From assembly GCA_030067055.1 (NCBI GenBank), contig JASJAL010000246.1, forward strand, positions 1-11,728: a stretch of DNA of 11,728 nt, written 5' to 3'. This DNA is from Kiloniellales bacterium (GTDB taxonomy: Bacteria > Pseudomonadota > Alphaproteobacteria > Kiloniellales > JAKSBE01). Positions 1-6,327 of the stretch are shown piece after piece. Each line of letters opens with the position of its first letter. Positions within the stretch are counted from its first letter, which is position 1. The notes under the pieces were generated by a model. That model did not search any database. It had not been told where the DNA came from and saw nothing but the letters and a program-made list of their open reading frames with translations. Position numbers and translations under genes: made by a program.

Positions 1-1497
1 CAGAGGGCCCTGGCCGCCCTGCTGAACGACCCCCAGATCCGCGACCGGGCCGGCAACCCGGCGGCGCTACGCCTGCTGTGGGAGGTCTGCCAGATCCCGG
101 ACTTCCGCAAGATCCTCTCGGATCAGCACGCCCGCCTGCTGGGCCAGGTTTTCTGCCACCTGCGCGATGGTGAGGGCCGCCTGCCGGATGATTGGGTGGC
201 GCGCCAGATCGCGCGCATCGACCGCGACGACGGCGACATCGACACCCTGGTGGCGCGCATCGCCCACGTCCGCACCTGGACCTACATCAGCCATCGGGCC
301 GACTGGCTGGAGGCCGGCGCCGAGTGGCAGGAGCGCACCCGCGCCCTGGAGGACAAGCTCTCCGACGCGCTGCACGCCCGCCTGACCCAGCGCTTCGTCG
401 ACCGCCGGGCGGCCGCCCTGGTCCGCCGCCTCGCCGAGGGTGGCGAGCTGATCGGCGCCCTGCGCAAGAACGGCGAGGTGGTGGTCGAGGGCGAGTACGT
501 CGGCCGCCTGGCGGGCTTCCGCTTCGAGCTCGACCCGGAAGTCGAGGGCGAGGACGCTAAGCCCGTGCTGGCCGCGGCCCGCCGGATCCTGGCCGGCGCG
601 GTCCCGGCCCGGCTACGCGACCTGGAGGCCGCGCCCGACGGCGCCTTCAGCCTTGCCAAGGACGGCCAGATCCTCTGGCAAGGCGCCGTGGTCGCCCGCC
701 TGGCGCCTGGCCCGGAGGTCCTGAAGCCTGCCATCCAGCCGTTTGCCAGCGACTTCCTTGACGGCCCGGAGCGTGAACGCCTGCGCCGCCGGCTGGATAC
801 CTGGCTGCAGGCCCTGCTGCGCCGCAAGTTGGCGCCGCTTTTCCGGCTTCGCGAGGCCGGGCTGAACGGGGCCGCCCGGGGCGTTGCCTTTCAGCTGGCC
901 GAAGCTCTGGGCTGCCTGCCGCGCGGCGCCTTCGGCGGCCAGCTCGAAAGCCTGGATAGGGCGGACCGCAAGGCCCTGGCGGACCTCGGCGTGCGCCTGG
1001 GCATGACCGGGGTCTACCTGGCCGACCTGCTGCGCGGCCGCACGGCGCCGCTGCGCGGCCAGCTGTGGTGCGTCCACGCCGGCCGGCCCCCGCCGGCCCT
1101 GCCGCCGGCCAAGGCCAGGTCCTTCGCCGTCGAGGCCGGGCTGGATCCCCGGCTCTGCCACGCCATGGGCTTTCGTCGTCCGGGCCGCGACGGCGGCAAG
1201 CTCGCGGTCCGCGCCGACGCCCTGGAGCGCCTGGCCCGAGAGGCGCGCAAGCTGGCCCGGCAGGGGCCTTTCGCCGCGACCCCGGCGCTCTGCCGGATCG
1301 TCGACGTCGAAGAGGCCGGGCTGGCCGCGGTTTTGACCGGTCTCGGCTACCGGGAGACCGCCGACGCCCAGGGCCGCCGCTTCGAGGCGCGGAGCGGCAA
1401 GACCGGCACCAAGCGCAAGGCGGCGAAGCGCCGCCGTGGCAAGACTCCTGCCCACTCGCCCTTCGCCAAGCTGCGCGATCTGGGCCTGTCGCAGTGA
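1..1497 (+). CDS. Helicase-related protein, C-terminal part (5' end outside window)
   Basis: The reading frame is open from the first base and ends at TGA 1495-1497, so this is the last 498 codons of a larger gene. An internal GTG at 196 is not the true start, because the upstream codons continue the same family-like protein. The part seen matches, from memory, the C-terminal region of the large alphaproteobacterial helicases annotated as helicase-related or Suv3-like; a recognisable stretch is HVRTWTYISHRADWLE near bases 265-312, followed by QERTRALEDKLSDALH. The ATPase motifs (Walker A, DEAD/DEAH) lie upstream of the window and cannot be checked. The C-terminus is very basic (KRKAAKRRRGK, about 20-30 residues from the end), which fits nucleic-acid binding. 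The stop codon overlaps the GTG of the next gene, so the two are translationally coupled. Exact substrate is unknown. The family assignment is fairly sure; the function in RNA metabolism is inference. Confidence 0.8.
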   Translation, partial: QRALAALLNDPQIRDRAGNPAALRLLWEVCQIPDFRKILSDQHARLLGQVFCHLRDGEGRLPDDWVARQIARIDRDDGDIDTLVARIAHVRTWTYISHRADWLEAGAEWQERTRALEDKLSDALHARLTQRFVDRRAAALVRRLAEGGELIGALRKNGEVVVEGEYVGRLAGFRFELDPEVEGEDAKPVLAAARRILAGAVPARLRDLEAAPDGAFSLAKDGQILWQGAVVARLAPGPEVLKPAIQPFASDFLDGPERERLRRRLDTWLQALLRRKLAPLFRLREAGLNGAARGVAFQLAEALGCLPRGAFGGQLESLDRADRKALADLGVRLGMTGVYLADLLRGRTAPLRGQLWCVHAGRPPPALPPAKARSFAVEAGLDPRLCHAMGFRRPGRDGGKLAVRADALERLAREARKLARQGPFAATPALCRIVDVEEAGLAAVLTGLGYRETADAQGRRFEARSGKTGTKRKAAKRRRGKTPAHSPFAKLRDLGLSQ

Positions 1498-1898
1498 CCG
1501 GCGAAGACGCGACGGATAGCCCGGCGGCTTCGATCCGGGCCGACAAGTGGCTCTGGTACGCGCGTTTCTTCAAGACCCGCACCCTGGCCAGCAAGGTCTG
1601 TGCCTCGGGCAAGCTGCGGCTTTCCGGCAGCCTGGTTGCCAAGGCGCACCAGAAGGTCAAGGTCGGCGACGTGCTGACCTTTCCGCAGGGTCGCCACATC
1701 AGGGTGGTCAGGGTGATCGCCCTTGGCAGCCGGCGGGGTCCGGCCCCCGAAGCCCAGGGCCTCTACGAAGACCTCAAGCCGCCCACCGCCGAGACCCGGC
1801 TGCCCCGCGACACGCCGGTCGCGCGACGCGACGCCGGCAGCGGCCGGCCGACCAAAAAGGAGCGCCGCGCGCTGGGCCGGCTCAAGGATCCAAGCTGA
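1494..1898 (+). CDS. S4-domain RNA-binding protein, Hsp15-like
   Basis: A 134-residue protein starting at GTG 1494, which shares four bases (GTGA) with the helicase stop. Residues about 14-62 form an S4 RNA-binding domain: IRADKWLWYARFFKTRT, then ASGKLRLSG and the VKVGDVLTF strand. The basic C-terminal tail holds GRPTKKERR (residues 117-125), a hallmark of the Hsp15 (HslR) family. In E. coli, Hsp15 binds free 50S subunits carrying a stalled nascent chain and helps recycle them; the same role is inferred here, not shown. The length is close to the usual 130-135 residues. The tight overlap with the helicase suggests one operon and perhaps a shared role in RNA or ribosome handling. I leave the symbol blank because alphaproteobacterial members are usually annotated only by domain. 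Confidence 0.88.
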   Translation: MTGEDATDSPAASIRADKWLWYARFFKTRTLASKVCASGKLRLSGSLVAKAHQKVKVGDVLTFPQGRHIRVVRVIALGSRRGPAPEAQGLYEDLKPPTAETRLPRDTPVARRDAGSGRPTKKERRALGRLKDPS

Positions 1899-1908
1899 GC
1901 GCCCTGGG

Positions 1909-2541
1909 TCAGAGCCGCCTGAAGACCAACGAGAGGTTGTTGGCCGGCATCTCGATCGCCTCGGCCGGGCCGAAGCCGGCGGCGGCCGCAAGCCCGGCCA
2001 CCACCTCGAGGTCGCGGATGCCCCAGGCCGGATCCTGCTCCCTCAGGCTTTGATCGAAGGCGGCGTTGCTGGGCGCCGTGTGCTGGCCGTCTCGCTTGAA
2101 GGGGCCATAGAGGTAGAGCACGCCGCCCGGTGCCAGCAGGCGGCCGGCGCCGGCGACCAGGCCCTCGGCGGCGGCGTAGGGGGCGATGTGGATCATGTTG
2201 ATGCAGACCACCGCAGTGGCCTCGGTCACGGGCCAGTGCGGGTCGCAGGCGTCGAGCGCCAGCGGCGGCTCGAGGGTCTCGCAGGCGGCGAGACGGGCGT
2301 GGGCGGCGATGCTGCGGCGCAGGTCGGGATCGGGATCGCTGGGCTGCCAGAGCCGCGGGGCGAGCTGTGGCGCGAAATAGGCGGCGTGCTCGCCGGTGCC
2401 GCTGGCGACTTCGAGCACACGGCCCTCGGACGGCAGCACCCGGCGTAGGACCTCGAGGATCGGGCCGCGGTTTCTTTCGGTGGCCGGGGCGTGACGGCAG
2501 TCCGCCGATGTCTCGTCCCGAGGGCTGCCCGTGGTCGCCAT
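1909..2541 (-). CDS. DUF938-family SAM-dependent methyltransferase
   Basis: A 210-residue class I methyltransferase-like protein. The N-terminus has APATERNRGPIL (residues 18-29), typical of DUF938 proteins. It is followed by the SAM-binding motif I, VLEVASGTGEH (42-52), the acidic DPDPD region (69-73), CINMIHIAPY (113-122), and the family block LYLYGPFKRDG (142-152) leading to NAAFDQSLR and DPAWGIRDLE. Length agrees with the family. The methyl acceptor is unknown for the family, so none is proposed. ATG 2541 is chosen because the DUF938 homology begins soon after; an ATG four codons upstream (2553) is an alternative, and neither has a clear ribosome-binding site. Its stop lies 10 bases from the end of the S4 gene (convergent), and its 5' end faces the TerB-like gene. 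It therefore interrupts an otherwise plus-strand cluster. Confidence 0.85.
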   Translation of the reverse strand: MATTGSPRDETSADCRHAPATERNRGPILEVLRRVLPSEGRVLEVASGTGEHAAYFAPQLAPRLWQPSDPDPDLRRSIAAHARLAACETLEPPLALDACDPHWPVTEATAVVCINMIHIAPYAAAEGLVAGAGRLLAPGGVLYLYGPFKRDGQHTAPSNAAFDQSLREQDPAWGIRDLEVVAGLAAAAGFGPAEAIEMPANNLSLVFRRL

Positions 2542-2640
2542 GACGGCCAGCATGGCTGTGCCGGAAGGTGGCGGCAAGCCCCTGCAATCCCACATTTTGG
2601 CCGGGGTTGAGCGGGCCGGGCCCGCATGATAGGCAAGCGC

Positions 2641-3144
2641 ATGTTCGCTCGCATCAAGGCCCTCCTGTCGGAAAAGGAGCCCGCACTGCCCGTGGGCGGC
2701 GCCGAAGGCCTGGGCGCGCTCGAGACTGCGGCGGCCGCGCTCTTGGTCGAGGCGGCGTTGATGGATGGGAACTTCGACCCGGTCGAGCGCGGCACGATCG
2801 CTCAGCTTCTGGCACGGCGCTTCGAGCTCGGCACGGCCAAGGCTGAGGCCCTGATCGAAACTGCGGAAGACCAAGTGCGGCTGTCGCCGCAGCTCTACAG
2901 CTTCACCCGGGTCGTGAAGGACGAGTTCGCCTACGAAGATCGCGTCGAGTTGATCGAGATGCTCTGGGAGGTCGCCTATGCGGACGGCGAGCTGCATGAC
3001 TTCGAGGCCAGCCTTATGCGCCGCATCGCCGGCCTGATCTACGTCTCGGATCGGGACAGCGGCGACGCGCGCAAGCGGGCCCTCGACCGCGCGCCCGCAA
3101 GCGCTCGATCAGCGTCCGAAACATCTTCCGAAACGGGGAGTTAG
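2641..3144 (+). CDS. TerB-fold (tellurite resistance TerB family) protein
   Basis: A 167-residue, mostly helical acidic protein of the TerB/DjlA-like fold. Two internal acidic loops mark the family: AALMDGNFDPVER (residues 38-50) and VAYADGELHDFEASLMRRIAGL (111-132, shown here only as a label of the second repeat). The carboxylates D42, D46, D115 and E117 are plausible metal contacts. The family name comes from tellurite-resistance loci, but no other ter gene is present, so no tellurite role is claimed. ATG 2641 is preferred because an AGG sits seven bases upstream and family members commonly begin MFARIKALL or similar; ATG 2626, five codons upstream, is the alternative. The last 18 residues (from APASARSASE) are Ser/Ala-rich and look unlike the conserved body. 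It ends 6 bases before fdxA, whose ribosome-binding site lies in its last codons, so the two are probably co-transcribed. Confidence 0.8.
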   Translation: MFARIKALLSEKEPALPVGGAEGLGALETAAAALLVEAALMDGNFDPVERGTIAQLLARRFELGTAKAEALIETAEDQVRLSPQLYSFTRVVKDEFAYEDRVELIEMLWEVAYADGELHDFEASLMRRIAGLIYVSDRDSGDARKRALDRAPASARSASETSSETGS

Positions 3145-3150
3145 CCCACC

Positions 3151-3489
3151 ATGACCTATGTCGTCACCGAAGCTTGCATTCGATGCAAGTACATGGATTG
3201 CGTCGAAGTCTGCCCGGTCGACTGCTTCTACGAAGGCGAGAACATGCTCGTCATCCATCCGGACGAGTGCATCGATTGCGGCGTCTGCGAGCCGGAATGC
3301 CCGCCCGAGGCGATCCTCCCGGACACCGATCCCACCGCCGAGAACTGGCTGGAGCTGAACCGGCAGTACAGCGAATCCTGGCCGAACATCACCCGCAAAG
3401 GCGAGTCCCCGGACGATGCGGACGCGCACAAGGACGAGGCCGGAAAGTTCGACAAGTACTTCAGCGCCAACCCCGGGCAGGGCAGCTGA
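3151..3489 (+). CDS. fdxA: Ferredoxin FdxA, 7Fe type ([3Fe-4S] + [4Fe-4S])
   Basis: A 112-residue cytosolic electron carrier of the Azotobacter ferredoxin I class. Cysteines C9, C17 and C50 are placed to bind a [3Fe-4S] cluster, and C21, C40, C43 and C46 a [4Fe-4S] cluster. C12 and C25 match the free cysteines of the Azotobacter protein (C11 and C24 there, one residue offset). Motifs seen are [18 protein letters not shown] near the N-terminus and [17 protein letters not shown] at residues 39-55. The C-terminal extension is of the usual length for FdxA and contains [18 protein letters not shown] strong ribosome-binding site (GGGGAG, 3135-3140) lies ten bases before the ATG. The physiological partner is not identifiable from the sequence. 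In alphaproteobacteria fdxA commonly sits between the S4 protein and carD, as here. Confidence 0.96.
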   Translation: MTYVVTEACIRCKYMDCVEVCPVDCFYEGENMLVIHPDECIDCGVCEPECPPEAILPDTDPTAENWLELNRQYSESWPNITRKGESPDDADAHKDEAGKFDKYFSANPGQGS

Positions 3490-3495
3490 ATGCTG

Positions 3496-3531
3496 ACTTT
3501 CCGGCGGAAAAGTGCGGGTCTCGGAGACCCG
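3496..3531 (+). terminator. Two back-to-back hairpins just after fdxA
   Basis: Seven bases after the fdxA stop there is an imperfect hairpin (ACTTTCC 3496-3502 with GGAAAAGT 3506-3513, one bulged A). It is followed at once by a perfect one (CGGGTCT 3515-3521, loop CGG, AGACCCG 3525-3531). No T-run follows, so this may be a 3'-end stabiliser or a Rho-dependent stop rather than a classic intrinsic terminator. The structure is seen; its function is inferred. Confidence 0.4.
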
Positions 3532-3569
3532 GGAATCGATCTGGCGGGCGCGAATGCTGCACCGCAGCG

Positions 3570-3648
3570 TTGTCTTTTACGTGATTTTAGTGTATTGATA
3601 TTGAGGGGCGAAAGTGGAGCGCCGCGAAGGCGGCTCTGTTGATACAAT
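3570..3648 (+). promoter_or_regulatory. A/T-rich promoter-like region upstream of carD
   Basis: This is an unusually A/T-rich island in the window. The best promoter match is an extended -10, TGATACAAT (3640-3648), with TACAAT matching five of six consensus bases; no good -35 is found at the proper distance. A weaker upstream pair is TTGTCT (3570-3575) with TATTGA (3593-3598) at 17-base spacing. Either could drive carD. The reading is by eye and no start site is known. Confidence 0.4.
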
Positions 3649-3707
3649 TGTGGGTTTTGAGGGGGCGCGAAAGCGCCCTCTTTGCGCGATATACGATTTC
3701 GCGAAAG
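3617..3707 (+). promoter_or_regulatory. Three tandem hairpins in the carD leader
   Basis: Within the 322-base gap between fdxA and carD there are three consecutive stem-loops. Hairpin 1 pairs GAGC+GCC (3617-3623) with GGC+GCTC (3629-3636, one bulged G) around loop GCGAA. Hairpin 2 is GGGCGC (3663-3668), loop GAAA, GCGCCC (3673-3678), extended by a few pairs and followed by CTCTTT. Hairpin 3 pairs CTTT-CGCGA (3680-3689, bulged G) with TCGCGAAAG (3699-3707). Hairpin 2 has a GNRA tetraloop and a short T-run, so it could end an upstream transcript or act as an attenuator. The remainder of the gap, 3708-3798, shows nothing I recognise. The GGAG at 3799-3802 is the carD ribosome-binding site. Confidence 0.4.
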
Positions 3708-3811
3708 AGGTCTAAGCGGGCACTTTGAGCGGCTGCGGCCGGTCGATGCGGAGTTCTGCGGGACGGCCCGGTTGGCCTGTGGGGTGCGGGACGTACATGG
3801 AGATAGGCTGA

Positions 3812-4324
3812 ATGACAGCTAAGACCAAGGCGAAGAAGAGCGAGTACGCGGCTGGCGACCACGTCGTTTACCCGACCCACGGCGTCGGGCGGGTTCTGGG
3901 GGTCGAGACGCAGGAGATCTCTGGGATCACATTGGACCTGATCGTGATCAAGTTCGAGAAGGACCGCATGACCCTCCGGGTGCCGGTCGAGAAGGCCGAG
4001 AACTCGGGGCTTCGCAAGTTGTCGACGCGGAAGGTGATGGACAGCGCACTGCAGACCTTGAAGGGTCGGAGTCGCGCCAAGAAGACCATGTGGAGCCGCC
4101 GTGCCCAGGAGTACGAGGCCAAGATCAATTCCGGTGATCCGGTCTCGATCGCCGAAGTGGTGCGCGATCTGCATCGCGGCGACGACCAGCCGGACCAGTC
4201 CTACAGCGAGCGGCAGATGTATCAAGCCGCTCTGGAGCGCCTTGCCCGCGAGCTGGGCGCCCTTGAGCACATCGACGAGGCCTCGGCCCAGGCCAAGTTG
4301 GAGAAAGCGCTGCGCGCGGCATAG
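3812..4324 (+). CDS. carD: CarD/CdnL-family transcription regulator
   Basis: A 170-residue RNA polymerase-binding factor that stabilises the open promoter complex, notably at rRNA and other housekeeping promoters in bacteria where it has been studied. After a lysine-rich start, residues about 11-70 form the Tudor-like RNAP-interaction domain: FPTHG-like HVVYPTHGVGRVLGVE (18-33), then LIVIKFEKDRMTLRVPVEKA (43-62). The C-terminal helical DNA-contacting domain follows, with W94 in KKTMWSRRAQEYEAKI; this aligns with the tryptophan that wedges into the -10 region in mycobacterial CarD. Length is typical for alphaproteobacteria. The start is supported by GGAG (3799-3802) nine bases upstream. It has its own long leader with promoter-like sequence and hairpins, and is followed by a strong terminator-like stem, so it may be a single-gene transcript. 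Confidence 0.95.
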   Translation: MTAKTKAKKSEYAAGDHVVYPTHGVGRVLGVETQEISGITLDLIVIKFEKDRMTLRVPVEKAENSGLRKLSTRKVMDSALQTLKGRSRAKKTMWSRRAQEYEAKINSGDPVSIAEVVRDLHRGDDQPDQSYSERQMYQAALERLARELGALEHIDEASAQAKLEKALRAA

Positions 4325-4346
4325 CGCCTTCGCGCGTGACGGTTCT

Positions 4347-4375
4347 GAACGGCCAGGGCCCGTCCCTGGCCGTTC
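4347..4375 (+). terminator. Terminator-like hairpin after carD
   Basis: A perfect 12-bp inverted repeat, GAACGGCCAGGG (4347-4358) with CCCTGGCCGTTC (4364-4375) around loop CCCGT, begins 22 bases after the carD stop. The T-tract after it is poor (CGCCGTTT), but the position and stem strength make it the likely carD terminator. The rest of the gap to the next gene (4376-4619) shows only a weak promoter-like TTAACA at 4530-4535. Confidence 0.6.
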
Positions 4376-4619
4376 GCCGTTTCAGGTCAAGGATCCCGGT
4401 GCCCCCAGCGGCTGCCGGCCTCGGCGATCGCAAGAGGCGCGGCGCAGACCTGCGCGCTGCGGCCTGCGACCCGGATCCAGAAGTCACAGATTTCCGGCGG
4501 GCCGGCGGCGACAGAAATGCGCTAAGTGATTAACAGTTCAGCTACCGACGCGGAATATTCTCCAGGTGCCAAGGTCCCAAGCAAAACCCCAAGCGAAGCC
4601 ACGTACGAATAAAGCGATC

Positions 4620-5240
4620 ATGACCAGGAAGCTCCGATTGCCGCGTCTGATCGACAGGTCACGCCTGTTCTTTGGGTTTCTTGTGGCCGCCTTGCTGCCT
4701 GGCACCATGTATGGCCTGATCGAGGCGACGAAGACCATCCCCGATCAGGGCGTCCTACTCAGCGTCGCCGACGTCGGCAAGTTCGCCTTACTCTTCCTGT
4801 TCTTCACCCTGCCGGCGATTGCCTTCTTCGGCCTGCCCATCTTCCTCGCCTACCGGCGCCTGGCCTGGGAGACCACCCTGGGCTTCGTGCTTGCCGGCGC
4901 GGCCAGCGCCATGCTCTGGATCGTCGCCTTTGCCTCGCTCAAGGCAGGCGAGTTCCCGGCCCTTCAGCTACAGGACCTGCGCCTTCTGGTGCTGAGGGTG
5001 GCGATCCCCGGCGCCATGGCGGGCCTGGCCTTCTACCTGACCGTCTACGTCAAGTTTCACCACATCAAGTGGAACTACAACAACATCGATAAGCGCTGGC
5101 TCTGGCTCCTGCTGATTCCGGCCCTGCTGGTCCAGGAGCGCCTGCTCGACTGGGCCAACAGCAAGATCGACGAGAATTCGGGCTCGCTGGTGGAAGTCAT
5201 GGGCATGGCCTGGGACTGGCTGTCGCACGACCTCTTCTGA
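4620..5240 (+). CDS. Hypothetical multi-pass membrane protein
   Basis: I do not recognise this family. The protein is 206 residues from ATG 4620, or 224 from GTG 4566; neither start has a clear ribosome-binding site. ATG is preferred because the extra 18 residues are Lys/Gln/Pro-rich and look non-conserved. Hydrophobic segments at about residues 16-35, 52-75, 85-107, 123-143 and 160-172 suggest four or five membrane helices. Polar loops include KFHHIKWNYNNIDKRW (145-160), rich in His, Asn and aromatic residues, and an acidic loop SKIDENSG (181-188). The C-terminus is amphipathic with several Trp. Codon use is G/C-ended and matches the neighbours, which supports a real gene. It stands alone between the carD terminator and the next gene. 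No function is proposed. Confidence 0.72.
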   Translation: MTRKLRLPRLIDRSRLFFGFLVAALLPGTMYGLIEATKTIPDQGVLLSVADVGKFALLFLFFTLPAIAFFGLPIFLAYRRLAWETTLGFVLAGAASAMLWIVAFASLKAGEFPALQLQDLRLLVLRVAIPGAMAGLAFYLTVYVKFHHIKWNYNNIDKRWLWLLLIPALLVQERLLDWANSKIDENSGSLVEVMGMAWDWLSHDLF

Positions 5241-5356
5241 GCCGCAGCCGGCGCCTCCGGCCCGCTTGCGATCCGCTCTCAACCGACCCTTGAAGCTACC
5301 CCAGACGCGGCTTGTCTTTACCAGCCCGGCACGACATCCTCGGCCCGCGGGGGAGA

Positions 5357-5399
5357 CCTTGCGCCCTAGGCGCGAGGGGAGTGCGCGCCCGGTGGGCGC
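5357..5399 (+). promoter_or_regulatory. Two hairpins in the leader of the phosphatase-like gene
   Basis: CCTTGCGCC (5357-5365) can pair with GGCGCGAGG (5369-5377, one G-T pair), and GCGCCC (5385-5390) with GGGCGC (5394-5399), both with three-base loops. They lie 30-70 bases before the GTG start at 5431. They could end the membrane-protein transcript or shape the leader. In such GC-rich DNA, short stems like these arise easily, so confidence is low. Confidence 0.25.
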
Positions 5400-5430
5400 T
5401 GGGGAGAACGACAAGCCACAATAGGATTCC

Positions 5431-6237
5431 GTGTCCCGCTTCAAGAGCCAGAAGTTCGCCGTCCTGCGGTGCGCGACGCGGGTCTGGGCGATCGCCTCGG
5501 TCCACGGCGAGGCCGACCGCCTGATCCGGCTGCAGGCGGCGATTCGAGAGCGATTCCAGCCGGGCGATCGGCTTGTCTACCTGGGCAACATCATGGGCCG
5601 GGGGGCGGCGGTGCGCGAGACGATCGACGCCCTCCTGGCCTTCCGGACCGCGGTCCTGGCGCAGCCCGGAATCTTCCGCTGCGACATCGCGATCCTGCGC
5701 GGCCGCCAGGAAGAGATGTGGCAGAAGCTGTTGCAACTCCAGTTCGCCGCGGATGCCCGCGGGGTCCTGAATTGGATGCTGGACCAGGGCCTGGCCCCGA
5801 CCTTGGAAGCCTACGGTGGCAACGCCGAGGAGGGCCTGCGCGCGGCGGCCAGCGGCGCGCTCCACCTGACCCGCTGGACCGGCAAGCTGCGCCAAGCGAT
5901 GAAGGCCAGTCCCGGCCACTTCGAGGTGATGACCAGTCTACGCCGCGCCGCCTTCACCGACGACGGCAGCCTGCTCTTCGTGAACGCCGGGCTGGATCCT
6001 TCCCGGCCGCTGGAAGCGCAGAAAGACAGCTTCTGGTGGAGCCATCCGGGCTTCGCCGAGATGAGCGAACCCTACTCTGGCTTTCGCCGGGTCGTGTGCG
6101 GCTTCGACCGCAAGCACCCCGGGCTCGACCTGTCCGAGTACAGCGCCACCCTGGATGCCGGTTCGGGCTTCGGCGGGCCTCTGCTGGCGGCCTGCCTGCG
6201 CCCCGACGGCGAGGTCAGCGACCTCCTCGAAGCCTGA
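5431..6237 (+). CDS. Degenerate calcineurin-like metallophosphatase (probable pseudophosphatase)
   Basis: A 268-residue protein that follows the layout of the serine/threonine and Ap4A phosphatase branch of the metallophosphatase fold, but with nearly all metal ligands changed. Motif GDxHG reads ASVHG (22-26). GDxxDRG reads GNIMGRG (52-58), after the well-kept PGDRLVYL. RGNHE reads RGRQE (90-94). VHAG reads VNAG (184-187). The final VHGH reads VCGF (222-225). Only H25 of the usual ligand set remains. The surrounding hydrophobic framework and LDAGSGFGGPL (241-251, the usual LDTGA strand) are intact, and the codon use is normal, so it is not a decayed gene. GTG 5431 is the first possible start: an in-frame TAG lies at 5422-5424, and AGGA is four bases upstream. 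I recall similar conserved proteins in Rhodospirillales. A binding or scaffold role is inferred. Confidence 0.75.
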   Translation: MSRFKSQKFAVLRCATRVWAIASVHGEADRLIRLQAAIRERFQPGDRLVYLGNIMGRGAAVRETIDALLAFRTAVLAQPGIFRCDIAILRGRQEEMWQKLLQLQFAADARGVLNWMLDQGLAPTLEAYGGNAEEGLRAAASGALHLTRWTGKLRQAMKASPGHFEVMTSLRRAAFTDDGSLLFVNAGLDPSRPLEAQKDSFWWSHPGFAEMSEPYSGFRRVVCGFDRKHPGLDLSEYSATLDAGSGFGGPLLAACLRPDGEVSDLLEA

Positions 6238-6327
6238 CACCGGGCCAAAGTGGGCTGGGATGGACCCGATCCGAGCCCCGGAACCTCCTGTGCCTCGCCT
6301 GACCAGAGCGTCCGGTCGGCCGGCCGG

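Noticed and set aside
613..1699. Two long minus-strand frames opposite the helicase and S4 genes
   Set aside because: They are antisense shadows of two recognisable plus-strand genes, with biased composition and no motif.
2641..3144. Tellurite-resistance function for the TerB-fold gene
   Set aside because: The name reflects only the fold. No terC, terD, terZ or related gene is in the window.
4336..4533. 65-codon plus-strand frame after carD
   Set aside because: It starts inside the carD terminator-like hairpin, lacks a ribosome-binding site, and its composition looks like translated intergenic sequence.
5241..5430. tRNA or small RNA before the phosphatase-like gene
   Set aside because: No cloverleaf or T-loop sequence could be found on either strand; only two short GC-rich stems are present.
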